In this document: positions 9,295 through 17,827 of the stretch, in pieces
Numbering within the stretch: position 1 is the first letter of the stretch
Layout: each line of letters opens with the position of its first letter
From: Francisella frigiditurris
GTDB lineage: Bacteria > Pseudomonadota > Gammaproteobacteria > Francisellales > Francisellaceae
Direction: 5' to 3'
Length of the DNA: 64,000 nucleotides
Assembly (NCBI RefSeq): GCF_001880225.1
Contig: NZ_CP009654.1
Location: 1,548,501 to 1,612,500, forward strand
Position numbers and translations under genes: made by a program
Notes under the pieces: model-generated
The model's database searches: none
Told to the model about the DNA's origin: nothing
What the model saw: the letters and a program-made list of their open reading frames with translations, nothing else

Positions 9295-10123
9295 TTTTCA
9301 CACCACTTAATAAAAACCATTCACCCATATTTCTAGGCTTTGCAAATTTTACACCCTTAGCCTCAAATGCCTTTTGTACATCATCTACCTGATTAGCTAA
9401 TATTCCTGACAACGCAAGTTTTCCGCTCTCTTTTAATTTAGAGAGCATAGTATCCGCTAAAGCTATTAGTACATTTGAGAAAATATTTGCGATTAATAAG
9501 TTAAAACTTTTATCTGTTGCCATATCACTAAAGTATGTTTTACTAGATACTTTATTCATCTCAGCATTTTTTATTGATGACTCTATAGATTTCGGATCTA
9601 TATCGATGCCTTCTGAATATTTACCACCTAGCTTCACTCCAGCTATAGCTAATATCCCAGTACCACAACCATAGTCCAAAAGGCTACTTTTTGGATTAAT
9701 ATTTTCTTCTAGCCATTCTAGACACATCTTCGTAGTTTCATGGTTACCGCAACCAAAAGCTACACTTGGATCCACTGCTATATATGTTTTTGTAAAGTCG
9801 ATTGGTAACTCTCTCCAACTAGGATAGATCACAATATTTTTACCAATTTCTATAGGCTCGTAATCATCTAACCAAGCAGCTGTCCATTCTTGATCTTTTA
9901 TAATCTTATATTCAACTTTCTGGTCTATTATTGGAAAAGAATTTTTCAGCTCTTCTAGAATACCCTCTAAATCAAAATCATCCTCATAAAGCACAGTCAC
10001 AAAGCTTTTATCTGCTAGATCTTTCTTAGTAACAGAACAAGCTAGATTATCGAACAGGAAGCTTTCAACCTTATTGTAGTCTTTAGGTGAGATATAAAAC
10101 TCTATCTGTTGCCACTGCTGCAT
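9284..10123 (-). CDS. prmA: Ribosomal protein L11 methyltransferase
   Basis: SAM-dependent methyltransferase that trimethylates ribosomal protein L11. The C-terminal domain has the SAM motif LLDYGCGTGILAIAG, then NIFSNVL as motif IV; the family-specific AFGCGNHETT precedes them. I place the start at ATG 10123 (279 residues, MQQWQQIEF), which lines up with the usual short PrmA N-terminus. An upstream in-frame TTG at 10153 would add 10 residues but has no ribosome-binding site. It heads the prmA-dusB unit, with an 11-nt overlap onto dusB. Confidence 0.92.
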   Translation of the reverse strand: MQQWQQIEFYISPKDYNKVESFLFDNLACSVTKKDLADKSFVTVLYEDDFDLEGILEELKNSFPIIDQKVEYKIIKDQEWTAAWLDDYEPIEIGKNIVIYPSWRELPIDFTKTYIAVDPSVAFGCGNHETTKMCLEWLEENINPKSSLLDYGCGTGILAIAGVKLGGKYSEGIDIDPKSIESSIKNAEMNKVSSKTYFSDMATDKSFNLLIANIFSNVLIALADTMLSKLKESGKLALSGILANQVDDVQKAFEAKGVKFAKPRNMGEWFLLSGVKSGL

Positions 10124-10267
10124 TTTGAAAAAACTTAAAATATTATCTTTCAAATAATACTAGATATAGCAATTAACGGCTAGATTAAGTTAGTTATTAT
10201 TTTTAAGTATAAGTTATCTAAAATAATCTATAATTAAATAAAATCACTTTGTCTTAAGTAGTTTAAT

Positions 10268-11293
10268 ATGTGCACAAGAGTTTTATACCAAGGATCAGAA
10301 GATTTAGTAATCACAGCTAGAAGTATGGACTGGATTGATGATATGAATACTAGTCTTGTTATCTTGCCACCCAATACTAAATATACCAGTAGCTTAGGTG
10401 AAAACCCTATTTCATGGACTAGTAAATATGGTAGCGTTAGTACTTTTATTTATAATATTGGCTCTGCTGATGGTATGAATGAAAAAGGCTTAGTTGCAAA
10501 TTTACTCTATTTAGTAGAGTCAGAATATGGATATGACTCTAAAGCTAAAGATCTAAATATCATTCAATGGCTACAGCTTTCATTAGATTTATTTGCTACA
10601 GTTGCTGAAGCTGTGAACTTCTTTCAATCGAATAAAATTAATATAATTACTGGCTCTCTTCCTAATGGCAAAGTTGGAAACGGGCATTTATCACTATCTG
10701 ATACTTCTGGAGATTCTGCAATTTTTGAATACATTAATGGAAAGCTTTGTATACATCATAGCCGAGAATACACAGTGATGACAAACTCTCCTAAATATGA
10801 TGAGCAATTAGCATTATGTCGTTACTGGAAAAACATCAGTGGAACAACTTTTTTACCTGGCTCTATCTCTGCAGCAGATAGATTTGTTAGAGCTTCATTC
10901 TTCTTAAATGCTATTCCAAAGACTATAGCTCCAAACTATATCACTCTTGTTCCAGGTCAGTTATATCACAGGCAAGCACTAGCAAGTATGTTTGGTGTAA
11001 TCAGAGCTGTTGGTGTACCTCTAGGAATTTATGATCCAGATAAACCAAATCTTTCTTCAACTATATATAGAACTGTTTCAGACCATAAAAACTTAGTATA
11101 TTATTTTGAATCTGCTACGGTGCCAAGTGCATTCTGGGTTAAGTTGAATGATATAAATTTTGAGAAAATAAACTCTCCATTAGTATTACAAAATGCTCAA
11201 AACTTGATTCACTCCGGTGAAGTACCTCTAGAACAATTTATAAATTATAAATATCCAACAGCTGAAGAAGTTAGAAAAGTTATTAGTTTATAA
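10268..11293 (+). CDS. Choloylglycine hydrolase / penicillin V acylase family protein
   Basis: A 341-residue Ntn-hydrolase. Cys2 directly follows Met1, so removal of Met would expose the nucleophile. Arg18 and Asp21 (ARSMDW), Asn173 (MTNSP) and an Arg near 205-208 correspond to the catalytic set of bile salt hydrolase and penicillin V acylase. There is no signal peptide, so the enzyme should be cytosolic, although many Gram-negative relatives are periplasmic. Substrates in the family include conjugated bile salts, penicillin V and acyl-homoserine lactones; which applies here cannot be read from sequence. It is a single gene, convergent with the downstream ATPase (4-nt gap). Confidence 0.85.
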   Translation: MCTRVLYQGSEDLVITARSMDWIDDMNTSLVILPPNTKYTSSLGENPISWTSKYGSVSTFIYNIGSADGMNEKGLVANLLYLVESEYGYDSKAKDLNIIQWLQLSLDLFATVAEAVNFFQSNKINIITGSLPNGKVGNGHLSLSDTSGDSAIFEYINGKLCIHHSREYTVMTNSPKYDEQLALCRYWKNISGTTFLPGSISAADRFVRASFFLNAIPKTIAPNYITLVPGQLYHRQALASMFGVIRAVGVPLGIYDPDKPNLSSTIYRTVSDHKNLVYYFESATVPSAFWVKLNDINFEKINSPLVLQNAQNLIHSGEVPLEQFINYKYPTAEEVRKVISL

Positions 11294-11297
11294 TTAA

Positions 11298-12467
11298 TTA
11301 TGTAGCATCTGGCCAATGCCAATTTGGCTTATCAAGTAAACCTTGACCTAGTACTTTTGTTTGACCTAACTCTTTCTCAAGTTGAATTAGATTACTATCT
11401 GGAGCTTCTTTTAAAGCTGATACTAATATATTTGCATGAGAAACCACCCATACTTGAGTTTTCTCAGAAGCTTTGATAATAAGCCTCGCTAATGCTGGTA
11501 ACAAATCTGGATGCAAACTAGTTTCTGGCTCATTTAAAACCATTAGCTCTGGTGGTCTAGGTGTTAAAAGTGCAGCAGTCCATAATAAATAACGCAAAGT
11601 TCCATCTGAAAGTTCAGAAGCTGATAGCGGCCTTAAAAGTCCTTCTTGATACAATTCAACTATAAAATGCCCATTTTCATATTTCTTAATATCTAATCTA
11701 CTTCCAGGAAAAGCATCCTCTATCGCCTCATCTAATGCTTGACTATCTCCTATTTCTATAATAGTTTGTAGAGCTGCTGCTAGATCGTGACCATCTTGAC
11801 TTAAAATAGGTGTACGCGTACCTAATTGAGGTAATCTTGCAGGAGCATCTTTATCACTTCTAAAATGATCATAAAACCTCCAGCCTTTTATCTTTTCTCG
11901 TAACTGTATAACTTCTGGAGTCTTATCAATATACATCGCTTGCGTAAAAATACTTTCAAATGCGGGGTTATATTGCTCAATAACTTCCCACTGGTGACCA
12001 TCTCTAATTTTAACTGAAGGACCAACTCTATCTACTAGAGCTGATGGTATTTTATATACATCGCCTGCCCAGATTGTTTCTCTTTTTATCTCTGGGTCAA
12101 GTGAAAACGCGGAAGCTGTAGGTGGTTCTGGATATCCTAAAGATATTGAATACCCAAAAACTTCATCTGCAAAGCCTAAACGTAGTCTAGGAACTTTTTG
12201 CCTTGGCCCACCCTGCACAGGAATTTCTCTCTTTAACATCTGCTTAGATATTTTTTCAGGACCCGCCCAAAAAGTAGTATTTAAGCCACCCTCTTTTGCC
12301 AAAGAATGAGTTACTCCGCCTTGAGCAGTTTCTGCCAAAAGCCTTAAAGCTTTATATAGATTTGACTTACCACTAGCATTTGCCCCTGTGATTATATTAA
12401 GTCTATTTAAGGGAATAACTAAATCAAATAATGATCTATAATTATTTATAGCTAAAGTTTTAAGCAT
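11298..12467 (-). CDS. AAA family ATPase, RecF/SMC-like (COG4637 type)
   Basis: A 389-residue soluble ATPase. It starts with MLKTLAINNYRSL, typical of RecF/OLD-like proteins, and has Walker A GANASGKS at 28-35, an ABC-type signature ELSDGTLRY near 285-293, Walker B LMVLNEPE at 308-315 and a switch His at about 344 (VVSHAN). The region between is a lid insertion rather than a long coiled coil. It is rich in Gly, Pro and Arg, unlike the Lys/Asn/Ile-rich neighbours, suggesting later acquisition. It lies 11 nt after a lipoprotein gene and is probably last in a three-gene operon. No TOPRIM nuclease or toxin partner is adjacent, so its function is unknown. Confidence 0.82.
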   Translation of the reverse strand: MLKTLAINNYRSLFDLVIPLNRLNIITGANASGKSNLYKALRLLAETAQGGVTHSLAKEGGLNTTFWAGPEKISKQMLKREIPVQGGPRQKVPRLRLGFADEVFGYSISLGYPEPPTASAFSLDPEIKRETIWAGDVYKIPSALVDRVGPSVKIRDGHQWEVIEQYNPAFESIFTQAMYIDKTPEVIQLREKIKGWRFYDHFRSDKDAPARLPQLGTRTPILSQDGHDLAAALQTIIEIGDSQALDEAIEDAFPGSRLDIKKYENGHFIVELYQEGLLRPLSASELSDGTLRYLLWTAALLTPRPPELMVLNEPETSLHPDLLPALARLIIKASEKTQVWVVSHANILVSALKEAPDSNLIQLEKELGQTKVLGQGLLDKPNWHWPDAT

Positions 12468-12478
12468 TTAGAAGAATT

Positions 12479-12820
12479 TTAATTTGAATCTTTATTATGA
12501 TGATGACACTTACATTTATCTTTATCTCCAGCATTCGCAGAAGGCTCTATTAAAGACACCATCGCTGTCTCAACATTTTCATATTGATAAGATTTAGAAA
12601 AATCTACGCTATTAATTTGATAGTGAGTACCATTCTTATCATTAAATTCTTTAACATAATCTTCTATTTCTTTATATTTTTGAAGATAAAGCTCTTTCTT
12701 ATCACCATTAACTTTTATATCTAAGTTAAAATTTAAACGTTTACCATTTTCATTTGAACAAGCTACTGCAAATCCGAATAGTAAACTTAAAACTGTAAAA
12801 GCTATACTTTTTCTTAACAT
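12479..12820 (-). CDS. Small lipoprotein with His/Cys-rich C-terminus
   Basis: A 113-residue protein with a lipoprotein signal: basic start, hydrophobic core and lipobox AVAC with Cys21. AAAGGAG lies upstream of the ATG. The mature domain alternates strand and helix and is highly charged. The last residues read [12 protein letters not shown]: two Cys and three His in six positions, which looks like a metal-binding tail. I do not recognise a family. It sits 23 nt after another small exported protein gene and 11 nt before the ATPase gene, on the same strand. Confidence 0.75.
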   Translation of the reverse strand: MLRKSIAFTVLSLLFGFAVACSNENGKRLNFNLDIKVNGDKKELYLQKYKEIEDYVKEFNDKNGTHYQINSVDFSKSYQYENVETAMVSLIEPSANAGDKDKCKCHHHNKDSN

Positions 12821-12843
12821 CTCAAACTCCTTTCATTAAAATA

Positions 12844-13107
12844 CTATGGCTGGCTATAAGACCAAAATAGTCTATTAGCATCATCACCTGGTTGGAACTC
12901 TACTTGCTTATTATCAATATACTCGCCATATCTAGAGTTGATGAACTCTCTATCTGGTGGAACATATGCAGCCCCTTGAGCTCTTTCTTGTTCTACTTCA
13001 GGGCCATAGTACATTGCATATGGGTTTTGTTGTGCCATATTCATATATCCAAATGAAGTTGTTGCAAATGACAACAATCCAAATGTTAAAAGAACTACTT
13101 TTTTCAT
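12844..13107 (-). CDS. Small exported hypothetical protein
   Basis: An 87-residue protein with a clear signal peptide (MKKVVLLTFGLLSFATTSFG, cleavage after about residue 20). The mature part of about 67 residues is rich in Tyr, Gln, Glu and Pro, has no further membrane segment and no Cys. I do not recognise it. It is first in a likely operon with the His/Cys-tail lipoprotein and the ATPase, and is divergent from hemH with about 140 nt between the start codons. Confidence 0.7.
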   Translation of the reverse strand: MKKVVLLTFGLLSFATTSFGYMNMAQQNPYAMYYGPEVEQERAQGAAYVPPDREFINSRYGEYIDNKQVEFQPGDDANRLFWSYSQP

Positions 13108-13247
13108 ATATACCTCGTTAAAATTTAATTCTGGGACATCCCTTCAAAAAAATTATATATTGTTTTAAAGCTAAAAAACACTTTTCAGCTTAGAAGCTCA
13201 GTTAATATTTGCTAAAATAGTTTTGATAAGAATTAACTCTATTAAAA

Positions 13248-14237
13248 ATGAAAGAATATAATTCGAAATATAATAAAAAAGCTATTCTTCTAGTAAATCT
13301 AGGAACTCCTGACTCTTTTGATATTAAAGATATTAGAAAATATTTAAAGCAGTTTCTAAGTGATAAGCGAGTTGTTGAGGCAAATCCTATACTATGGTGG
13401 TTTATACTAAATCTTATAATCTTACCTATACGCTCTAAAAGAACAGCTAAACTTTATAAAAAAATTTGGAATCAAGATTCTAATAAGTCTCCCCTACTTC
13501 TTTATACAGAAAGCTTAGCCAAAAAACTAAATGATAATTTAGATGGCTACATAGTAGATTTTGCTATGCGATATGGAAATCCGTCTATTAATAGCAAAAT
13601 AAAATACCTACAATCGCAAGGAGCTACAGATATAACTATCCTACCTTTATATCCTCAATACTCTGGTTCCACAACAGCAAGCGTTTATGATGAAGTATAC
13701 AAATGCCTATCTAACCTAAGATGGCAACCTAATATTAAAGGAATAAAACCTTATTATGATAATGACCACCATATAGAAGCTGTTAAATCACAAATACTCG
13801 AACACTTGCAGCAAATTGATTTTAAAGCAGATGTAATACTCTTTTCTTTCCATGGCATCCCTAAAGAATACTTTGATGCTGGAGATCCATACTATTGCCA
13901 TTGCCATAAGACATATCGCTTAGTTAAAGAAAGCTTACAAGATAAACTTACCGGCACCGAATTTGAACTTTCATTCCAATCAAGATTTGGACCTAAAAAA
14001 TGGCTAGAACCATATACTACAGATAAACTTATTGAATATGCAAAATCTGGAAAAAATATTGTCATCGTAGCCCCAGGGTTTGCAACAGATTGTTTAGAAA
14101 CATTAGAAGAATTAGCAATTCGTGAGAAAGAGGTTTTCAAAGATAATGGCGGTAAAAACTTTAGCCTTGTACCTTGCCTAAATGATTCAGAAGCTCATTT
14201 AGAAATGCTAAAAAATATTATACTAGTAGAGGGTTAA
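13248..14237 (+). CDS. hemH: Ferrochelatase
   Basis: Inserts ferrous iron into protoporphyrin IX, the last step of protoheme synthesis. It is 329 residues, normal for bacterial enzymes. It shows the N-terminal AILLVNLGTPD motif, the metal-site His in FSFHGIPKEY, and the C-terminal acidic motif GFATDCLETLEEL that places the conserved Glu. Cysteines in the YYCHCHKT segment are seen in several proteobacterial ferrochelatases. The stop codon abuts the ATG of phrB with no intergenic base, so the two genes are almost certainly one transcript. Confidence 0.95.
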   Translation: MKEYNSKYNKKAILLVNLGTPDSFDIKDIRKYLKQFLSDKRVVEANPILWWFILNLIILPIRSKRTAKLYKKIWNQDSNKSPLLLYTESLAKKLNDNLDGYIVDFAMRYGNPSINSKIKYLQSQGATDITILPLYPQYSGSTTASVYDEVYKCLSNLRWQPNIKGIKPYYDNDHHIEAVKSQILEHLQQIDFKADVILFSFHGIPKEYFDAGDPYYCHCHKTYRLVKESLQDKLTGTEFELSFQSRFGPKKWLEPYTTDKLIEYAKSGKNIVIVAPGFATDCLETLEELAIREKEVFKDNGGKNFSLVPCLNDSEAHLEMLKNIILVEG

Positions 14238-15635
14238 ATGTCTGAAATATCATTATATTGGTTTAAACAAGATTTAAGACTCACCGACAATCGAGCGTTA
14301 TATGAAGCTGTAAAATCAGATAAAACTATAGCTATCTATATACATGATGAAAAATACCCTATTGGCTCTGCTAGTAAACTTTGGCTTTCAGAATCTTTAA
14401 AAAAGCTTGATAAATCTCTAAACAATAAACTAAATATCTACAAGGGCTCTCCTATAGATATTATAGAAAAGCTAACCAAAGAAAATAATATTACAAATGT
14501 ATACTGGAACCGCTGCTATGATAAGTACAGTATCAAAAGAGATAGTGAGATTAAAAAGCTTTTACAGAATAATGATATTAATGTAAAAACATTCAATGGA
14601 AGCTTACTCCTTGAGCCATGGCAATGCCTAAAAGATGATGATACTCACTATAAAGTCTTCACTTTTTTTTACAAGAAACTAATTCAAATAAAACCTTATG
14701 TATCAAATTTACCTAAAGCTAGTATAACCAACCTTATAAAACTTGAGAACTCATCGCCTTTAGAGAACTTAGACCTAACTAAACCACAACACTCTTGGCA
14801 AAGAATTATAAACTTTTGGGAAGTTGGTGAAAAAGCTGCTCAATTAAAACTAGAAGAATTTATTGAAGATAAAATAAAAGACTATAAGGAAGCTCGTGAT
14901 TACCCAAGTTTTGATAGTACCTCAAAACTATCACCTCACTTGCATTTTGGAGAAATTTCTCCTAACCAAATTTTTAATGCTATATATCAAAATAATGTTT
15001 CATCAAATCATGAACACTTTATCCGTGAATTAGCTTGGCGTGATTTTTCATATTATCTGATGTACTACTACCCAGATTTTGACACTAAAAACATTAATGA
15101 AAAATTTGATAATTTTGAATGGAATAATAATCCTAAACTTTTGAAGAGCTGGCAAGAAGGACAAACAGGCATCCCTATAGTTGATGCTGGTATGAGAGAG
15201 CTTTGGCAAACAGGATATATACATAATCGTGTACGTATGATAGTTGCTTCATTCTTAGTTAAAAACTGCTTAATTCATTGGAAATATGGAGAACAATGGT
15301 TTTTTGATTGCCTTTTTGATGCTGATATCGCTAATAACTGTGCTAGCTGGCAATGGGTTGCTGGGTGTGGAATGGATGCCGCACCATATTTTAGAATATT
15401 TAATCCAGCACTTCAGGCACAAAAGTTTGACTCAAAAGGAGACTATATTCGAAAATATATTCCCGAAATTTCCAAGCTTTCTAATAAATACTTAGCTGAG
15501 CCATGGACTGCCAAGCCAGAAATACTAGAAAAAGCAAATATTCAATTGGGTGAAACATATCCTTATCCAATAGTTGATTTAAAAACTAGTAGAGAAAAGG
15601 CTTTAGAGAAATATAAACAAATATCAAAAGGATAA
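14238..15635 (+). CDS. phrB: Deoxyribodipyrimidine photolyase
   Basis: Light-driven repair of cyclobutane pyrimidine dimers. It is 465 residues, the class I length. The N-terminal antenna domain opens with LYWFKQDLRLTDNRAL; the C-terminal FAD domain has KLSPHLHFGEISP, RELAWRDFSYY, GIPIVDAGMREL, GYIHNRVRM and the Trp-rich NCASWQWVAGCGMDAAPYFR. All are strong photolyase landmarks. The FAD enzyme is translated directly after ferrochelatase with zero spacing. Its end overlaps the end of convergent galM by 12 nt. Confidence 0.95.
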   Translation: MSEISLYWFKQDLRLTDNRALYEAVKSDKTIAIYIHDEKYPIGSASKLWLSESLKKLDKSLNNKLNIYKGSPIDIIEKLTKENNITNVYWNRCYDKYSIKRDSEIKKLLQNNDINVKTFNGSLLLEPWQCLKDDDTHYKVFTFFYKKLIQIKPYVSNLPKASITNLIKLENSSPLENLDLTKPQHSWQRIINFWEVGEKAAQLKLEEFIEDKIKDYKEARDYPSFDSTSKLSPHLHFGEISPNQIFNAIYQNNVSSNHEHFIRELAWRDFSYYLMYYYPDFDTKNINEKFDNFEWNNNPKLLKSWQEGQTGIPIVDAGMRELWQTGYIHNRVRMIVASFLVKNCLIHWKYGEQWFFDCLFDADIANNCASWQWVAGCGMDAAPYFRIFNPALQAQKFDSKGDYIRKYIPEISKLSNKYLAEPWTAKPEILEKANIQLGETYPYPIVDLKTSREKALEKYKQISKG

Positions 15636-16634
15636 CTTAATAAAATTATTAAACTTATCACCTTTTTTAAGTTTAGATAAACTATTGTCATAACTATCAG
15701 TATCTAACAATGGTGCATATTGAGACTCAAAACATATACCACCATATTTTCTCACCTGCTGACCATTCTCCAATATTGAACCATCCGGATAATTAGTAGT
15801 ATAAACCACCATTACAGGATAAGAGCTGGTCACCACTAACTTCCGCCCGCTAATTTCATCTTCTAGAACTGTTTTGTCATTAACATCTACAAGCAGAATA
15901 TGATCTATGCCTTTCTCTACATTGTTTTGATAGAAATCATTCTCTATTTTATCTGATATCTTAGTAAGCTTTGTAAAATCCATATCTGAAGGAACATCCT
16001 CTAAGGCAACAGCTAATTGCTTCTCATCGGTCCTGAAATATTTCTTTATAGGCATCTTCAGATAGTTATCTATGATTGTTCTTTTAATATTTCCTGAGAG
16101 ATTAAAATAACTATGGTTTGTTAAATTTAATACACTGTCTTGATTTGCTATAGCATGATACTCAATAACAACCTCATTATCTTTTAACTCATAAATCACT
16201 TCTATATTCACATTAGCAGGAAAACCATCATCTTCACTTTTTTGTAATAGAGAGAATTTAACTTTTGTGTCACTTAAAACTTCAATCTCAAATTTTTTAA
16301 AGCTAATACCACCTTTCCCACTATGTAATACATTGATATCAGATTCTCTTTTTTTCTTAATATTATAAGACTTACCATTTAGCTTAATCACCCCATTTGG
16401 AATACGTCCAGCAATTCTGCCTACAGTAGTGCCAAAGTAAGACTCATTACCAAAATACCTATCCAAATCTTGATAATTAAGAACTATATTTTCTAATTTG
16501 CCCTCTTTATCTTTTGTCTTTAATGAATAAATAGTTGCTCCAACATCTAGTAAAACTAATTCCACATTATTGTTTTTTAATGTTACTACTTCGATCTCTC
16601 TTTTATCCTTAGTTACAACTTTCTTTATATTCAT
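15624..16634 (-). CDS. galM: Aldose 1-epimerase
   Basis: Interconverts alpha and beta anomers of glucose and galactose. It is 336 residues. Catalytic residues of the family are in place: His104 (VLHSGKGG), His174 (LTNHSYFNLSG) and Glu303 (CFESQYAP), together with the conserved YFGTTVGRIAGRI motif. It follows coaBC by 8 nt on the same strand. No other galactose genes are nearby, so it probably serves general hexose use. The first residues give no signal peptide, so the protein is cytosolic. Confidence 0.93.
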   Translation of the reverse strand: MNIKKVVTKDKREIEVVTLKNNNVELVLLDVGATIYSLKTKDKEGKLENIVLNYQDLDRYFGNESYFGTTVGRIAGRIPNGVIKLNGKSYNIKKKRESDINVLHSGKGGISFKKFEIEVLSDTKVKFSLLQKSEDDGFPANVNIEVIYELKDNEVVIEYHAIANQDSVLNLTNHSYFNLSGNIKRTIIDNYLKMPIKKYFRTDEKQLAVALEDVPSDMDFTKLTKISDKIENDFYQNNVEKGIDHILLVDVNDKTVLEDEISGRKLVVTSSYPVMVVYTTNYPDGSILENGQQVRKYGGICFESQYAPLLDTDSYDNSLSKLKKGDKFNNFIKLSF

Positions 16635-16642
16635 AGCAACCT

Positions 16643-17824
16643 CTAAATATAATTTTCTTTTACAGCATCTATAATACTTTTAGCAATCTCTTGTTTTGAC
16701 ATATTCTCAAACTTTATCTTATTGCCACTTTTAGAAATAATAATTACACTGCTATTATCTTTTCCTAATACAGATATATCATTAGCCACTATCATATCTA
16801 AATTTTTCTTTTGTAACTTAGCTAAAGCATATTCTTCTAAATTCTGTGATTCTGCAGCAAATCCAACTGCAAAAACCTCTGGGAAATTCTTTTTACAATT
16901 TAGCAACACATCAGGGTTTTTTATAAACTCTAATGTAAGTGAATCATCTGTTTTTTTTATTTTATGCTCAAACTTATTTTTTATCTTATAATCAGCCACA
17001 GCTGCACAAGCTATAAATATGTCATTTAATGATGTCTCAGAAAGCATAGCCTTATTCATTTCTTCTGCTCTTTTAGTATCTATTATTTTTAAATTTTTAT
17101 TATCAATATCAAAATCAACATCTGTCTTAGCCTTTAGGACAGTAACACTAGCTCCTCTTAATAGTAGTTCGTTAACTAAAGCTAATCCCATTTTTCCAGA
17201 GCTATAATTTGATAAGTATCTAACTCCATCAATATTCTCAACTGTTGCACCTACTGTAATTAAAACTTTTTTATCTAATAAATCTTGCTTAGTCGCTAAT
17301 AACTGATAAAGGTCTTCGGCTTCAGGCAATCTACCACCACCAATATCACCACATGCTTGCAGCCCACTATCTGGCTCAATAATGTTATAGCCCACAGATT
17401 TTAGTTTCTCCATGTTCTCTTTTGTAAAAGGATTATTCCACATATTCACATTCATAGCAGGAGCTATATAAACTTTTGAAAAATCTTTACAAGCTAGAAG
17501 CATTTGTGAAAGTAAATCATCGGCTATTCCATTAGCCACTCTTGCAATTAGATTTGCAGAAGCCGGAACAATAATTATTTTATCTGCCCATCTTGAGAGA
17601 TTAATATGACTCATAGCTTCATCATAATTAGACATATTAAGAGCCTCATCAGTATATGTCTCACATCCTAATGCTACTAGCAGTTCTGGCTTTATAAAGT
17701 CTAAACCACCTTTAGTCACTATCGCTTTACATTGATAGTTTGACTTAATAAAAAGTCTAATTAATGTAATAGCTTTAAATGCTGAAACACTACCAGATAT
17801 ACCAAATAATATTTTTTTAGACAT
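16643..17824 (-). CDS. coaBC: Bifunctional phosphopantothenoylcysteine decarboxylase / phosphopantothenate-cysteine ligase
   Basis: Two steps of coenzyme A synthesis in one 393-residue protein. The N-terminal CoaC flavodomain (about 1-180) has GISGSVSAFK, the catalytic His73 (SHINLSRWAD), PAMNVNMW with Asn125 and the reactive Cys158 in LQACGDIGGGRL. The C-terminal CoaB ligase domain starts at about 185 with VLITVGATVENID, then RYLSNYSSGKMG. The ATG lies 3 nt after the stop of an MFS transporter gene and galM follows after 8 nt, so the three form a likely operon. Confidence 0.95.
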   Translation of the reverse strand: MSKKILFGISGSVSAFKAITLIRLFIKSNYQCKAIVTKGGLDFIKPELLVALGCETYTDEALNMSNYDEAMSHINLSRWADKIIIVPASANLIARVANGIADDLLSQMLLACKDFSKVYIAPAMNVNMWNNPFTKENMEKLKSVGYNIIEPDSGLQACGDIGGGRLPEAEDLYQLLATKQDLLDKKVLITVGATVENIDGVRYLSNYSSGKMGLALVNELLLRGASVTVLKAKTDVDFDIDNKNLKIIDTKRAEEMNKAMLSETSLNDIFIACAAVADYKIKNKFEHKIKKTDDSLTLEFIKNPDVLLNCKKNFPEVFAVGFAAESQNLEEYALAKLQKKNLDMIVANDISVLGKDNSSVIIISKSGNKIKFENMSKQEIAKSIIDAVKENYI

Positions 17825-17827
17825 AAC

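Noticed and set aside
10124..10153. TTG start extending prmA by 10 residues
   Set aside because: No ribosome-binding site; the ATG at 10123 fits the usual PrmA N-terminus.
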